Part shown: positions 25,293 to 35,757 of the stretch, piece by piece
How positions within the stretch are numbered: position 1 is the stretch's first letter
How the letters are laid out: the number at the start of each line of letters is the position of its first letter
Assembly: GCA_963825685.1 (NCBI GenBank)
Contig: CAWGUD010000037.1
Span: forward strand, 62,001-126,000
Source: JAOUEA01 sp963825685
Lineage (GTDB): Bacteria > Actinomycetota > UBA4738 > HRBIN12
DNA length: 64,000 nucleotides
Reading direction: 5' to 3'
Position numbers and translations under genes: made by a program
The notes under the pieces: generated by a model
Database searches by the model: none
Told to the model about the DNA's origin: nothing
Seen by the model: only the letters and a program-made list of their open reading frames with translations

Positions 25293-28167
25293 ATGGTGGA
25301 GACGGCCACGGGCGAGCCCGTGCGCCATGCCGCCGTGCTCGAGGCGGTCGCCGACGCCGCCGAGCGTCTCCTGCTCGCCGCCGACTGGCGGGAGGCGGCA
25401 GACGAGGTGCTCGAACGCATGGGTCGTGCCGCAGGGGCGTCGCGGGCCTTCGTGATCGAGAACCGCACCGACGCGACCGGTCGCCTGCTCGGCACGATGC
25501 GCCACGCATGGTGCGCCCCGGGCGTGGATCCGCGGTGGGCACCGTCCCTCGAGGGGGTCCATTGGGACGACGAGCTCGCGCGGTGGGCTGCGGTCCTCGC
25601 GCGCGGAGAACCCGTCGTGAGCCGCATCGCCGACCTGCCCGAGGCGGAGCGACCGGGGTTCATGACGCACGGCGTCGTCTCGATCGCCGAGCACCCGATC
25701 TTCGAAGGGGACCGGTGGTGGGGCACGATCGGGTTCGAGGACTGCGAGCGCGAGCGAGGTTGGAGTTCCCAGCTCGACGCTCTGCGCGCGGCGGCCACGC
25801 TGATCGGCGCCGCGGTATCCCGCCAACGCGTCGATGATGAACGTCGGGTCGCGGAACGGCGCTGGCGCCAGGTGATCGAACACATCCCGGCCGTCACCTA
25901 CGTCGACGCGGTGGTCGCGCCGGGCGACGTCCGCATGGAGTTCGTCAGCCCGCAGGTGCGCGCGATCCTCGGCTACGAACCCGATCGGTTCCTCGCCGAC
26001 CCCGCGTTCTGGTTCACGCTGATCCACCCCGACGACCTGGCGAGGCTCGAGGCGTCGGGGGTGCTCGAGGCTGCCGACGTCTCGACGTTCGATGAGGTCT
26101 ACCGCATGCGGGCGGCGGACGGCGCCTACCGATGGATCCACGACACGTCGACCCCGGTCCTGCACGACGACGGGCAACTCGATCACTTCCTCGGGTTCAT
26201 GATGGACATCACGGAGCGCATGCAAGCCCAGGAAGACGTGCGTCAGGCCGAGGAGCGCTACCGCCTGCTCGTGGAGCGCACCCCCGCGATCACCTACACC
26301 GAGTCGATCGTCGAGCACTACGAGCCGACGTCGGTCAGCAGCTACCTGAGCCCACAGATCGAGGCGGTCCTCGGGTACCCCCTCCAGGCCTGGGAGTCAC
26401 CGGGGTTCTGGCTCGAGGTGATCCACCCCGACGATCGCGACCGAGTGATGGCCGAGAGCGCGCGGACGAACAGCACCCTCGAGGCGTACCAGCAGGAGTA
26501 CCGGATGCTCGCCCAGGATGGCCGCGAGGTGTGGATCCACGACGAGTCGGTCGTCGTGTACGACGCGTTCGGCAACCCTCTCTACTGGCAGGGCGTGATG
26601 CTGGACGTCACCGAGCGCAAGCACGCCGAGGATCCAGCTCCGTCAGGCCGAGCAACGGCACCGGGCGTTGATCGAGCACATCCCGGCCGTCGTCTACCGT
26701 GAGTCTCCGGAAGGAGATCCGGCGAAGTTCTACATCAGCCCCCAGGTCGAGGATCTCTTCGGCTACACACCCGACGTCTGGACCTGGACGCCCGACTTCT
26801 GGCGGGACCGGATCCACATCGACGACCAGGCACTCGTGTACGACACCGACGACCGGTCCAACGAGACGAAGGAGCCGTACACGCTCGACTACCGATTCCA
26901 GCATGCCGACGGCACGTGGATCTGGGTGCACGACGAGGCCACGTTCGTGGCCGAGCCCGACGAGGAGGGCTTCTGGCAGGGATTCCTGGTCGACATCACC
27001 GAGCGAAAAGAGGCGGAGGAACGGCTCCGCGACGCGGAGCTGAAGTTCCGCACGATCGTGGAGCAGAACCAGGCGATCTTCTACACCCAGGAGATCGACC
27101 CCGAGGACCCGACGATCTCGTTCACCACCTACATCGCACCGGGGAACACGGACCTGATCGGCTACACGCTCGAGGACATCCAGGCCGATCCGACCCTCTG
27201 GCGATCGATCATCCATCCGGATGACCGGGAACGGGTGCTCTCGGCGGACGCAGAGAGCAACATCACCGGGGACGACCACTTCTCGATGGAGTACCGGATG
27301 ATCGCGAAGGACGGTCGGATCGTGTGGGTGCAGGACGAGGCCCGCCAGGTGGAACTGCCCGGGAAGCCTCCCGTACTGGCAGGGGTTCCTGCTCGACGTG
27401 ACCGAGCGCAAGGAATCCCAGGCACAGCTCGAGCGGGCGCTGGCCGTCGAGCGTGAGGCGACGCAACGACTCCGCTCGCTCGACGAGATGAAGAACACGT
27501 TCCTGCAGGCGGTCTCACACGACCTCCGCACGCCTCTGGCTGCGATCCTCGGTCTCGCGATCACGCTCGAGCGCGGCGACGTGCAGCTGGACGAGGCCGA
27601 TTCGCGCGACCTCGCCGGCCGGATCGCCGGCAACGCCCGTCGTCTCGAGCGTCTCGTGACGAACCTGCTCGACATGGATCGACTCGCCCGCGGCATCGTC
27701 GCACCCCAGCTCGAGGTGACCGATGTGGGGGCGCTCGTCGGCCGGGTCGTCGAGGAGTCCGAGCTCGTGCCACGCGATCGGCTCGTCACCGAGCTCGCGT
27801 CCCGTGCAGCAGGCGATCGATGCGGCCAAGGTGGAGCGCATCGTGGAGAACCTGCTTGCCAACGCGGTGCGTCACGCGCCCGCCACGGCCACCGTCTGGG
27901 TCCTGGTGCTGGCCCCATCCCGACGGCGTCCTGATCGCGATCGAGGACGACGGTCCCGGCGTGCCCGAGGGCCTGCAGGAGACGGTGTTCGAGCCGTTCC
28001 GACAGGGACCCGATGCGCCCCGTCATGCTCCCGGGGTCGGTGTCGGACTCACGCTCGTTCGTCGGTTCGCCGAGCTGCAGGGAGGCAGGGCGTGGGTGCA
28101 GGAACGCGAGGGCGGAGGGGCATCGTTCCGCGTCTTCCTGCCGGCCGACGTCGACCGCTCGACCTGA
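25293..28167 (+). CDS. Multi-PAS sensor histidine kinase with GAF domain (four frameshifts)
   Basis: This is one long gene of about 957 residues with no membrane segment. The start ATG 25293 has a gaggagg ribosome site. A GAF-like domain (ASRAFVIENRTDATGRLLGT to IGFEDCERERGW) is followed by four PAS/PAC modules. They begin near 25870, 26260, 26670 and 27040, each ending with a DITERK or DVTERK type motif. Then come HisKA (AVSHDLRTPLAAILG) and the ATPase domain (VENLLANAVRHAP, IEDDGPGVPEGL, GVGVGLTLVRRF). Frameshifts at about 26630, 27365, 27795 and 27910 break the frame while each part stays conserved. It is cytoplasmic, so it senses an internal signal. No response regulator is adjacent; the orphan REC-EAL and REC-GGDDF proteins are possible partners. 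Confidence 0.85.
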
Positions 28168-28174
28168 GCGGAGC

Positions 28175-30272
28175 TCAGGCTCCGTCGCCGGCGCTGAACG
28201 CGAGGTCGGCCACGTCGATCACGCCCTTGTTCGTGCGGTCGAACCTGATCTCGATCGCTCGGACGTCGGCGAGGTCGAGCGCGTCGAAGTCCCTCCAGCG
28301 GGAAGCGGAGCTGCTGAAGGATCACGTGCCCTGAGAACCGACGGAGCCCCGTCGGGAAGCGGAGCGCCTCGTTCCCGACGTCGGCGGCCGCCACCGAGAC
28401 CTCCTCGCCGTCGCCGTCGAGGAGCGCCACGGACAGGTCTTGATAGGCGACGCCCGCGTTGGCCCGGTACCCCGGGTTCACGGTGGCTCTGAACTGCAGG
28501 GCGTCGAACGCTCGGACGTCGACCCCGGTGCCGAGATCGAAGCGCACGACCCCCTCGGGGCCCGACCAGCCGAACACTCCCCTGGAGAGTCCCGGCAGGT
28601 GCGCGTCGGTGAACGACAGATCGCCCGGCACGCACGGCGTCTCGAAGGTGTTCGCGCACCACGCCAGCAGCGACAGACCCGACGCCACCACGTCATCGCC
28701 CGCCTCGGTGCGGGCGATCGAGCGCTCGTCGGCGAATCGGTCGACGTCGAGACGACGCGCTGCCCGGTCGGGCGCCAGATAGGCCGTGAGGGCGCGGGTG
28801 GGATCCACGCCAGGGGGCGTCGTCTCCCCCGTCCACTCCGCGTCCAGACCGGCCTCCTCACCGAGGTACCGACGGAAATACGACACGATGTAGGCCGCCC
28901 CGACCCTCCGCTGTTGCGCGGGGGTGAGCTTGCCCTCGCACCGTCCGAACGTGTCGTCGAACGAGCCCGGGTACCCGGACGAGGGCGTCCAGACCGTGTT
29001 GAAGTAGTTGTGGTTCGCTCCGTACAGCGTGACGGTGTGCTTCGGCGTCGGGTCGCCGGGCACCCGGTACCTGGCGTCGTCGAAGAAGTGCACCCCCTGC
29101 AGGTCGAACACGTCGCCGTCGCAGTAGGGCAGCACCACCCCGAGCGTCACGCGGTTCACGGTCTCGCGGGTGAAGTCCACCGGCGCGATCGGCAGGATCG
29201 CGTCGATGCCGAACGGGTCGACGCGCTCACGGTCCACGATCACGTGCCACACCACGCCCTCGCCGCCACGGGAGTGACCCATCGTGCCGATCGTGGACAT
29301 GTCGACCTGCCCCACGAACCGGTCGTCGAACGGCTCGCCTCCCGTCGTCGACCAGGTGTGCCATAGGTCCAGATGCTCCTCGAGCAGCTCCCCGCGCTGG
29401 CGCATGCCCGAGTCGGCGAGCTGATTGCCGAGCACGTTGACGCCGTTCGCGCTCACCGAGACGACGACGTACCCGTAGCTCGCGAGGCGGGAGGCGGCGT
29501 AGTCGTATCCCTCGTGGTTCGGGAGCGGCTTCCACCCTTCGCGGCAGGGCCACCGGTACCCGGCGCGATCGCCTCGGTAGCACGATGAGTGGTTCCCGTG
29601 CATGAACAGCACGATCGGGTACGGGCCGTCGGGCAACCCTTTCGGGAAGTGGACATCGGCCCTGATCTCCACCTTGGCGCCGAGCTCGGTCGGCTGGAAC
29701 GCGCGATCGCCGAAGTCGTACTCGCGGCGCGCCACGTCGTACGGACCGGGCGAGGGGAGGCGTATCGGTCGCCGCGGCGACGGTGCCTCGAGCGCCGACG
29801 CGGGCGACTCGGCCGCGGGCCGGCCGCCGTACGTCAACCCGAGCGCCCCCGTCGTGACGACATCGTCGGCCGTGAGTGCGACGACCGACCGCACGCTGGG
29901 CGACGGGACGGCGACCGCGAGGGGAGCGCCGTCGACGGTCACCACGTAGGGAAGGGCTCGCGGCGCGAAGCGTCCGGCGAACCGCACTCGGTACACGCGA
30001 CTCGGCGTTCCGGCTGCGCGCATGGCCCGGGGCACGCCGACCTGTTCCACGACGAACCCGTCCCCAGAACGCACGACGGTGCCCGATCGACGGATCAGGG
30101 TCCGCGCGACATCGGGTGCGACCACGGGGGTGAGCGTCGTGCTGGTCTCGGCGGTCGAGGGCGCCTCGGCCGTCGCTCCGATCGGTGCCCACACGGCCAG
30201 CACGGCGACCGCGAGCGCGATCGAAGCCATACGAGTGAGAAGCTGGAGGCGCCTGCGTCCGTTCATCTCCAT
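28175..30272 (-). CDS. Large secreted alpha/beta hydrolase (one frameshift)
   Basis: This is a protein of about 699 residues. The ATG at 30272 (MEMNGRRRL) is chosen because a gaagg site precedes it; a GTG at 30302 is possible. The N-terminus is a Sec signal (LTRMASIALAVAVLAVWA, then GATAEA). The hydrolase core shows YPIVLFMHGNHSSCYRG, the nucleophile elbow GTMGHSRGGEGVV and a His in LYGANHNYFNTVW. A further 200 residues form a beta-rich C-terminal part (VRFDLGTGVDVRAFDALQFR). A frameshift near 28285 leads to the end FDALDLADVRAIEIRFDRTN. The elbow and size recall secreted lipase/polyester-hydrolase relatives; the substrate is unknown. Confidence 0.78.
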
Positions 30273-30368
30273 CGGCCTTCGGGCCCCCTTCAGGTGATCC
30301 ACCCCATCCTGTCACGCTGGGCGAGGTTCCGACTCGAGAACGTGGCGCATCGCCCCAGGTGGCACACG

Positions 30369-30403
30369 CTGAACGGCCCCGGGCTTCGCCCGGGGCCGTT
30401 CAG
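30369..30403 (-). terminator. Strong hairpin terminator after fdxA
   Basis: A perfect 16-bp stem, CTGAACGGCCCCGGGC (30369-30384) with GCCCGGGGCCGTTCAG (30388-30403) and a TTC turn, lies 20 nt past the ferredoxin stop. It separates fdxA from the hydrolase gene on the same strand. No T-tract is seen. Confidence 0.8.
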
Positions 30404-30423
30404 CGACCATCCACCGGCAGCGA

Positions 30424-30750
30424 CTAGAGCGCCTGCCATCCGGCGACCACGGGGTGGTCGACGGCCGCCGGTCCGACCTGCGCCGCGCCACCGGGTGATC
30501 CGAGGCCGCTGACGTCGTCGTTGAAGAACTCCGCGTTGATCGGGGTGAACTGCTTCCACTCGCCCGGCACGTCGTCCTCGTAGAAGATCGCCGTGACGGG
30601 GCAGGCCGGCTCGCACGCCCCGCAGTCCACGCACTCGTCGGGCTGGATGTAGAGCATGCGGGGACCCTCGTAGATGCAGTCGACCGGGCACTCATCGACA
30701 CAGGCCCGGTCCTTCACGTCGATACAGGGTTCCGCGATCGTGTACGTCAT
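30424..30750 (-). CDS. fdxA: Seven- or eight-iron ferredoxin, FdxA type
   Basis: This is a protein of 108 residues. Cysteines lie at 9, 17, 21 and 25 (EPCIDVKDRACVDECPVDC) and at 40, 43, 46 and 50 (DECVDCGACEPACP). The order and the long C-terminal tail (YEDDVPGEWKQFTPINAEFF) are those of actinobacterial FdxA with one 3Fe-4S and one 4Fe-4S cluster. It is a soluble low-potential electron carrier. It has its own promoter upstream and a hairpin terminator downstream, so it is a single-gene transcript. Confidence 0.93.
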   Translation of the reverse strand: MTYTIAEPCIDVKDRACVDECPVDCIYEGPRMLYIQPDECVDCGACEPACPVTAIFYEDDVPGEWKQFTPINAEFFNDDVSGLGSPGGAAQVGPAAVDHPVVAGWQAL

Positions 30751-30791
30751 GGCATAAACCCCTTTTCCACGGTGTCGACCTTCTAAACCCG

Positions 30792-30819
30792 AGTGTACGC
30801 GGTCCCGCGCCCGGTGCAA
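30792..30819 (-). promoter_or_regulatory. Predicted sigma-70-type promoter of fdxA
   Basis: On the minus strand TTGCAC (30819-30814) and TACACT (30797-30792) are separated by 16 nt and stand 42 nt before the fdxA ATG. The leader carries a purine-rich aaaagggg site. Confidence 0.5.
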
Positions 30820-30820
30820 C

Positions 30821-31787
30821 TCACCCCGACGGCGCGAGCGCACGGAGCGTCTGCGCCACCGACGCCTGCCCGTCGGCACCGAACGGCACCGGATAGACGA
30901 CGGGGAGATCGCACCCCGCCCGGCGGTACTCCTCCAGCCTGGCACGAGCACGCGGGGCGTCACCCGAGAGGCAGACGCGTTCGAGCAGCGGTTCCACGGC
31001 CTCGGGAGGGATCTCGGCCACGCCCGCACCCGCCGCGGCGGCGGCCCCGGTCCCGACCCCCATCGCATCGAACTGTCGGCGGTAGGCGGGATAGGTCGCG
31101 TACTCGCCCGCCGCGGCGGCCAGCGCACGCCGGGCTCCCGCATCGGAGGCGGGATCGTCGTCGACCGCCGCTCGGATGTAGGCGGCGACCGTGATCGACG
31201 CCGGGTCGCGCCCGGCGTCGTCGGCGGCTTCCTCGAGCCGGGCCCTCGCCTCGGCCACACGCTCAGGCGTGCACCAGTTCAGCAGCACTCCGTCGGCGAT
31301 CCCGCCGGCCATCGCGACCGCCCGGGGTCCCAAGGCAGCGATCCAGATGGGGACCGGCCGATCGAGCACGAGCCCGGCGGTGGCGTCGGCGTCCGTCATC
31401 GCGTCGAGACGCGATCTGATCTCGAGGACCTGCGCCCGCAACTCGTCGAGCGCGCCGGCGCGCGGCGGCCCCGTGCCGAGCCCGAGGATCGCTCGACCGC
31501 TCGGATCGTTCCTGCAGGGTGGCCATGCCCATCGCGGTCAGCGCCGGGCGGCGGGAGGTCATCGGCACGACGCCGGTGCCGAGCAGGAGGCGAGGGGCCG
31601 AGTCCGCGAGACCCGTGAGTGCAGCGATCGCGTCGCGCCCGGCGATCTCGGGCAGGAAGACCGCCCCGTACCCGAGTTCGTCGCCGAGGGCGGCGAGCCG
31701 GGTGAGGGTCGGCCACGGCCACGCGTCCCGCACGGCGAACGCGGTGCCGGACACAGCTGGTTGTCGCGACGCCTCCACGGCTGCCAT
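30821..31787 (-). CDS. Luciferase-like (F420-type) oxidoreductase (one frameshift)
   Basis: This is a protein of about 322 residues. The N-terminal part from ATG 31787 has WPWPTLTRLAALGDELGYGA, VFLPEIAGRDAIAALTGLAD and LLLGTGVVPMTSRRPALTAM. After a frameshift near 31510 comes AILGLGTG, ELRAQVLEIRSRL, PIWIAALGPRAVAMAGGIAD and DGVLLNWCTPERVAEARARL. This is the luciferase-like monooxygenase barrel; actinobacterial members of this shape usually use F420 rather than FMN. Substrate unknown. It is divergent from the hydrolase gene with 11 nt between starts. Confidence 0.8.
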
Positions 31788-31798
31788 CGTCGCAGACC

Positions 31799-32459
31799 GT
31801 GGAGCCCGTGACGTTCACGACCGACGACGGCCTGCGGATCGAGGGCGAGCTCCGCCGCCCCGACCACGACCCCCGGGGCACCGCCATCCTGTGCCACCCC
31901 CATCCCAAGCACGGTGGCAGCAAGGACCACCCGATCATGTGGGCCCTGCGCAACGAACTCGCCGGGGTCCGCGGCCTCGCCGTCCTGCTGTTCAACTTCC
32001 GCGGCGTGATGGGCTCCGGCGGCACGTACGGCGGTGGCCGTGACGAGATCCGCGACGCACGAGCGGCCGTCGCGCGGATCCGCGAGGAGGCCCCCGGCCT
32101 GCCGACGGTGGCCTGTGGCTGGTCGTTCGGCGCGAGCGTCGCCCTGCGCGAGGCGCTGGACGACAGCCGGGTCGCCGCCCTCGCGCTGCTCGGCATGCCG
32201 CTGCGCCCCGACGACCTGGCGTTGCCTCCGATGCCGCATCCGTCGGAGCTTCGGGGCCTGAAGCGTCCGGTGCTCGTGCTCGCCGGCGACAACGACACGC
32301 ACTGTCCCCCCGAGGACGCCAGGCAGGTTCACGGACGACCTGCCCGATGGACGCCTCCACATCGTGGAGGGTTCCGACCACTACCTGTGGCGTCGGGAGC
32401 GCGAGGCCGCGGCGATCGTCGGCGCCTTCGTCGACGACGTGCTCGGCGGGTCACCCTGA
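31799..32459 (+). CDS. Small alpha/beta hydrolase (one frameshift)
   Basis: This is a protein of about 220 residues resembling the short COG2945-type alpha/beta hydrolases. It has VTFTTDDGLRIEGELRRP, AILCHPHPKHGGSKDHP, LLFNFRGVMGSGG, the nucleophile elbow CGWSFGASVALRE, the acid in VLVLAGDNDTHCPPEDA and, after a frameshift near 32330, the His in IVEGSDHYLWRRE. The start is the GTG at 31799 or, more likely, 31808, which lies 7 nt after GACCGT. Substrate unknown. Its last 9 nt overlap the end of the small membrane protein on the other strand. Confidence 0.78.
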
Positions 32460-32621
32460 CGGCGTGCCGGCGTCGGGGTCGCCTCCGGCGCCGCGCGGAT
32501 CGCCGGCCCCGTGGTCCGGACCGGTCCGGTACGTGCGTCGCCACGACAGGATCAGCCGGCGCACGACGTAGATGCCGAACGCGACGACGACGGCGGCAAC
32601 GACGTACCCGATGAACTCCAC
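32451..32621 (-). CDS. Small single-pass membrane protein (56 residues)
   Basis: A GTG at 32621 opens a 56-codon frame: VEFIGYVVAAVVVAFGIYVV forms one transmembrane helix. It is followed by a positive patch (RRLILSWRRTYR) and a Gly/Pro/Asp-rich cytoplasmic tail. The hydrophobic helix plus basic stop-transfer region is hard to get by chance. It lies 12 nt before the aldehyde dehydrogenase stop on the same strand, so it may be the last gene of that operon. Family unknown. Confidence 0.5.
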   Translation of the reverse strand: MEFIGYVVAAVVVAFGIYVVRRLILSWRRTYRTGPDHGAGDPRGAGGDPDAGTPSG

Positions 32622-32633
32622 GCGGTCGCGGTC

Positions 32634-34065
32634 CTAGAGCGGCACGTGCGACAGGACCATGATCCGCGGCTCGGTCATCTCCTCCATCGCGAAGCGCAAC
32701 CCCTCACGCCCGAACCCGGACTCTTTGGAGCCGCCGTAGGGCATCTGATCCGCGCGGAACGCGCTCACGTCGTTCACGATCACGCCGCCGACCTCGAGGG
32801 TGCGGTGCGCCTCGAACGCGCGGTTGATGTCGTTGGTGAACACGCCGGCCTGCAGCCCGTACTTCGAGTCGTTCACCTCGGCGAGCGCCTCCTCGAACGT
32901 CTGGTACGGCGTGATCGTGCAGACCGGACCGAACACTTCCTCGCAGCGCACCTTCATCTGCGGGGTGGTCTGCGAGATGAGCGTCGGTGCGAAGAACGGC
33001 CCGTCGGCCGTTCCGCCGGTGAGCACCTCGGCTCCCTGCGCCTCGGCCTCGCTCACCCACTCCGCGATGCGGTCGACCTCGCTGCGGGTGATCACCGGGC
33101 CGACGTCGACGGTCTCATCCATCGGGTCGCCGACCTTCAGCTGCTCGACCTGCTTCGTGAGCCGCGCCGCGAAGTCATCGTAGACCTCGCTCGCCACGAG
33201 CACCCGCTGCACGCTGATGCAGCTCTGCCCGGCCTGGTAGTAGCCGCCGAACGCGATGCGCTGGGCCGCCAGGTCGAGATCGGCGTCGGAGTGCACGATC
33301 ACCCCGGCGTTGCCGCCGAGCTCGAGCGTGACCTTCTTCTTCGGGTCGAGCCCCTTCAGGTACCAGCCGATGCCGGCCGAGCCCGTGAACGAGATCTTGC
33401 GGAACCGGTCGTCGCGCGCCATGGCGTCGGCGACCTTCGAGCTCACCGGCAACACCTGGTACATGCCCTTCGGCAGATCGGTCTCGTCGAAGAACTCCGC
33501 CAGGCGCAGCGCCCCGATCGGGGTCGCGCTCGCGGGCTTGACCACGATCGGCGCGCCGACCGCGAGGGCGGGCGCCACCTTGTGCGCGACCAGGTTCAGC
33601 GGGAAGTTGAACGGCGTGATGCCGAGCACCGGTCCGATCGGGAACCGGCGCAGGATGCCGAGCCGCGAGCCGAACGCGGCCTCGGTGTCGAGGCGCATCG
33701 CCTCGTCGGTGCCGTGGCGCAGGGTCTCCGATGCCCACCGGAACGTCGAGACCGCTCGCGCCGCTTCGACCCGTGCCCACTTCAGCGGCTTGCCGCCCTC
33801 GGCGGCGATCAAGCGAGCGTTCTCCTCCTGCGTCTCGTCGAGCCGTGCGCGAGATGTGATCGAGGGCGGTCGAACGGGCCGCGACAGAGAGCTTCGGCGA
33901 CTCCTCGAACGTCGAGGAAGCGGTCGCGACCGCTTCCTCGACGTCGGCCTCGGTCGGCACCCCGAGCTCGGCCACCACGGCGTCGTCGAACGGACTGCGG
34001 ACCTCGAGGGTCCCCTCGCCGGTTCGCCAGTCGCCGTTCACCAGGAACGGTCTGATCTCGGTCAT
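32634..34065 (-). CDS. NAD(P)-dependent aldehyde dehydrogenase (one frameshift)
   Basis: This is a protein of about 477 residues. It starts MTEIRPFLVNGDWRTGEGT, and a frameshift near 33845 joins ALDHISR to LIAAEGGKPLKWARVEAAR. It then shows PVLGITPFNFPLNLVAHKVA, KISFTGSAGIGWYLKG, the catalytic Glu in VTLELGGNAGVIV and the catalytic Cys in YYQAGQSCISVQRV. The C-terminal motif is MPYGGSKESGFGREG. It resembles the lactaldehyde/phenylacetaldehyde-type branch more than GabD. Placed after a second ALDH, PucR and an aminotransferase, it likely oxidises the semialdehyde product of transamination. Confidence 0.88.
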
Positions 34066-34100
34066 GTCGGGTTCAGCTCCTTCTCAGCGGTCCACGAGAC

Positions 34101-34151
34101 GGGGCGCCCTCTCGGACGCCCCGGTTCCTTCAACTAGTCTCGTTCAGACTA
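34101..34151 (-). terminator. Hairpins between the two aldehyde dehydrogenase genes
   Basis: In the 99-nt gap, 34101-34122 reads on the minus strand as GGGGCGTCC-GAGA-GGGCGCCCC, a 9-bp stem (one G-T pair) with a GAGA loop. Next to it, TAGTCT (34135-34140) and AGACTA (34146-34151) form a second perfect 6-bp repeat. They may be an attenuator or a partial terminator between co-directional genes. Confidence 0.4.
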
Positions 34152-34164
34152 CTTCCTCCACCGG

Positions 34165-35601
34165 TCAGTCGAGCGAGACCATCACGTGCTTGATGTTCGT
34201 GTAGTCCTCGAGCGAGTACACGGACATGTCCTTGCCGTGGCCGCTCTGCTTGTAGCCGCCGTGCGGCATCTCGGGCGTGAGCGGGATGTGCGTGTTCACC
34301 CAGACGCAGCCGAACCGCAGGCGCCGGGACATGCGCATCGCGCGACCGACGTCCCGGGTCCACACCGACGACGCGAGGCCGTAGTCGGTGCCGTTGGCCC
34401 AGGCGAGCGCCTGATCCTCGTCGGTGAACCGCTGCACGGTCACCACCGGGCCGAAGACCTCGCGCTGCACGATCTCGGAGTCCTGGGACGGGTTGGCCAC
34501 GAGCGTCGGCTTGAAGTGGTAGCCGGGGGTGCCCACCGTCTCACCGCCGGCCACGATCTCCGCGCCCTCGCCCTTGGCTCGCTCGAGGAAGCCCTCGACG
34601 CGCTGGACCTGCTCCTCGCTGATCATGGAGCCCACCGCGACGTCGTCCTCGAACGCGGTGCCGACCTTCAGCCCCTCGACCGCGGGCACGAGGTCGCTCA
34701 CCACCTTGTCGTAGACGGGATCGGCGACGAGCACACGGCAGGCCGCGGTGCAGTCCTGGCCCGCGTTGAAGTACCCGGCGATCGAGATCCACTCCACGAC
34801 GGACTCGATGTCGGCGTCGTCGAAGACGACGACCGGGGCCTTCCCCCCGAGCTCCAGGTGCACCCGCTTCAGCGTGTCGCTGGCGTTCGTATGGATCAGC
34901 TTGCCGGTGCTGACGTCACCGGTGATCGAGACGATGCCGACGTCGGGATGACGGACCAGGCGGTCCCCGACCGGCTCGCCGTCGCCCGTCACCACGTTGA
35001 ACACCCCGGGCGGGAAGATGTCGGCGGCGAGCTCCGCGAGCTTGATCGTCGACAGCGGCGTGAGCTCCGACGGCTTGAGCACGATCGTGTTCCCCGACGC
35101 CAGGGCGGGGCCGATCTTCCAGACGGCCATCATCAGCGGGTAGTTCCATGGCGCGATCAGTCCCGCGACCCCGATCGGCTCGCGACGGACGATCGACGTG
35201 AAGCCGGCCATGTACTCCCCGGCGCTCCGCCCCTCGGGCGTGCGCGCCGCGCCGGCGAAGAACCGCAGGTTGTCGACGATCGGCGGGATCTCCTCCGACA
35301 TCGTGACCGCCGCGGGCTTGCCGGCGTCCTCCGATTCGATCCGCACGATCTCGTCGGCGTTGGCCTCGATCGCGTCGGCGAGCTTCAACAGCGCGAGCTG
35401 TCGGTCCTTCGGGGTCGAGTCGAACCACGTCTCCTCGAAGGCCCGCGACGCCGCGGCGACCGCCTTGTCGACGTCGTCGGCGGTGCCTTCCTGGACGGAT
35501 GCGATCACCTCACCCGTGTGAGGGCTGATGATGTCGCGGGTGCCGCCGTCGGACGAGTTCACCCACTCGCCGTCGATGAACATCTGGTGGCTGTCGGCCA
35601 T
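34165..35601 (-). CDS. Aldehyde dehydrogenase, gamma-aminobutyraldehyde/betaine-aldehyde type
   Basis: This is a protein of 478 residues from ATG 35601, which has an excellent ribosome site (gaggaggggg); an upstream in-frame start at 35643 is less likely. Motifs are FIDGEWVNSSDGG, GLIAPWNYPLMMAVWK, NTIVLKPSELTPLSTIKLAE, ITGDVSTGKLIH, the catalytic Glu in VHLELGGKAPVVVF, the catalytic Cys in YFNAGQDCTAACRV, and MPHGGYKQSGHGKDMSVYSL at the end. The N-terminal and final motifs resemble PatD/PuuC-type enzymes that oxidise aminobutyraldehyde. It is downstream of pucR and intact. Confidence 0.9.
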   Translation of the reverse strand: MADSHQMFIDGEWVNSSDGGTRDIISPHTGEVIASVQEGTADDVDKAVAAASRAFEETWFDSTPKDRQLALLKLADAIEANADEIVRIESEDAGKPAAVTMSEEIPPIVDNLRFFAGAARTPEGRSAGEYMAGFTSIVRREPIGVAGLIAPWNYPLMMAVWKIGPALASGNTIVLKPSELTPLSTIKLAELAADIFPPGVFNVVTGDGEPVGDRLVRHPDVGIVSITGDVSTGKLIHTNASDTLKRVHLELGGKAPVVVFDDADIESVVEWISIAGYFNAGQDCTAACRVLVADPVYDKVVSDLVPAVEGLKVGTAFEDDVAVGSMISEEQVQRVEGFLERAKGEGAEIVAGGETVGTPGYHFKPTLVANPSQDSEIVQREVFGPVVTVQRFTDEDQALAWANGTDYGLASSVWTRDVGRAMRMSRRLRFGCVWVNTHIPLTPEMPHGGYKQSGHGKDMSVYSLEDYTNIKHVMVSLD

Positions 35602-35757
35602 GTTCCCCCTCCTCGCATGGAAGCGAACCTTCGGCTGAACCAACGCTCAGTCGGCCAGTATGCCTCGCGGGCGTGCGAACGGACCACTCGACACATCGGC
35701 CCCACGCCACTTCGGCGTTGGACGTCGTGGACAAGGGACAAGGTCGGCGTCCCGGCG

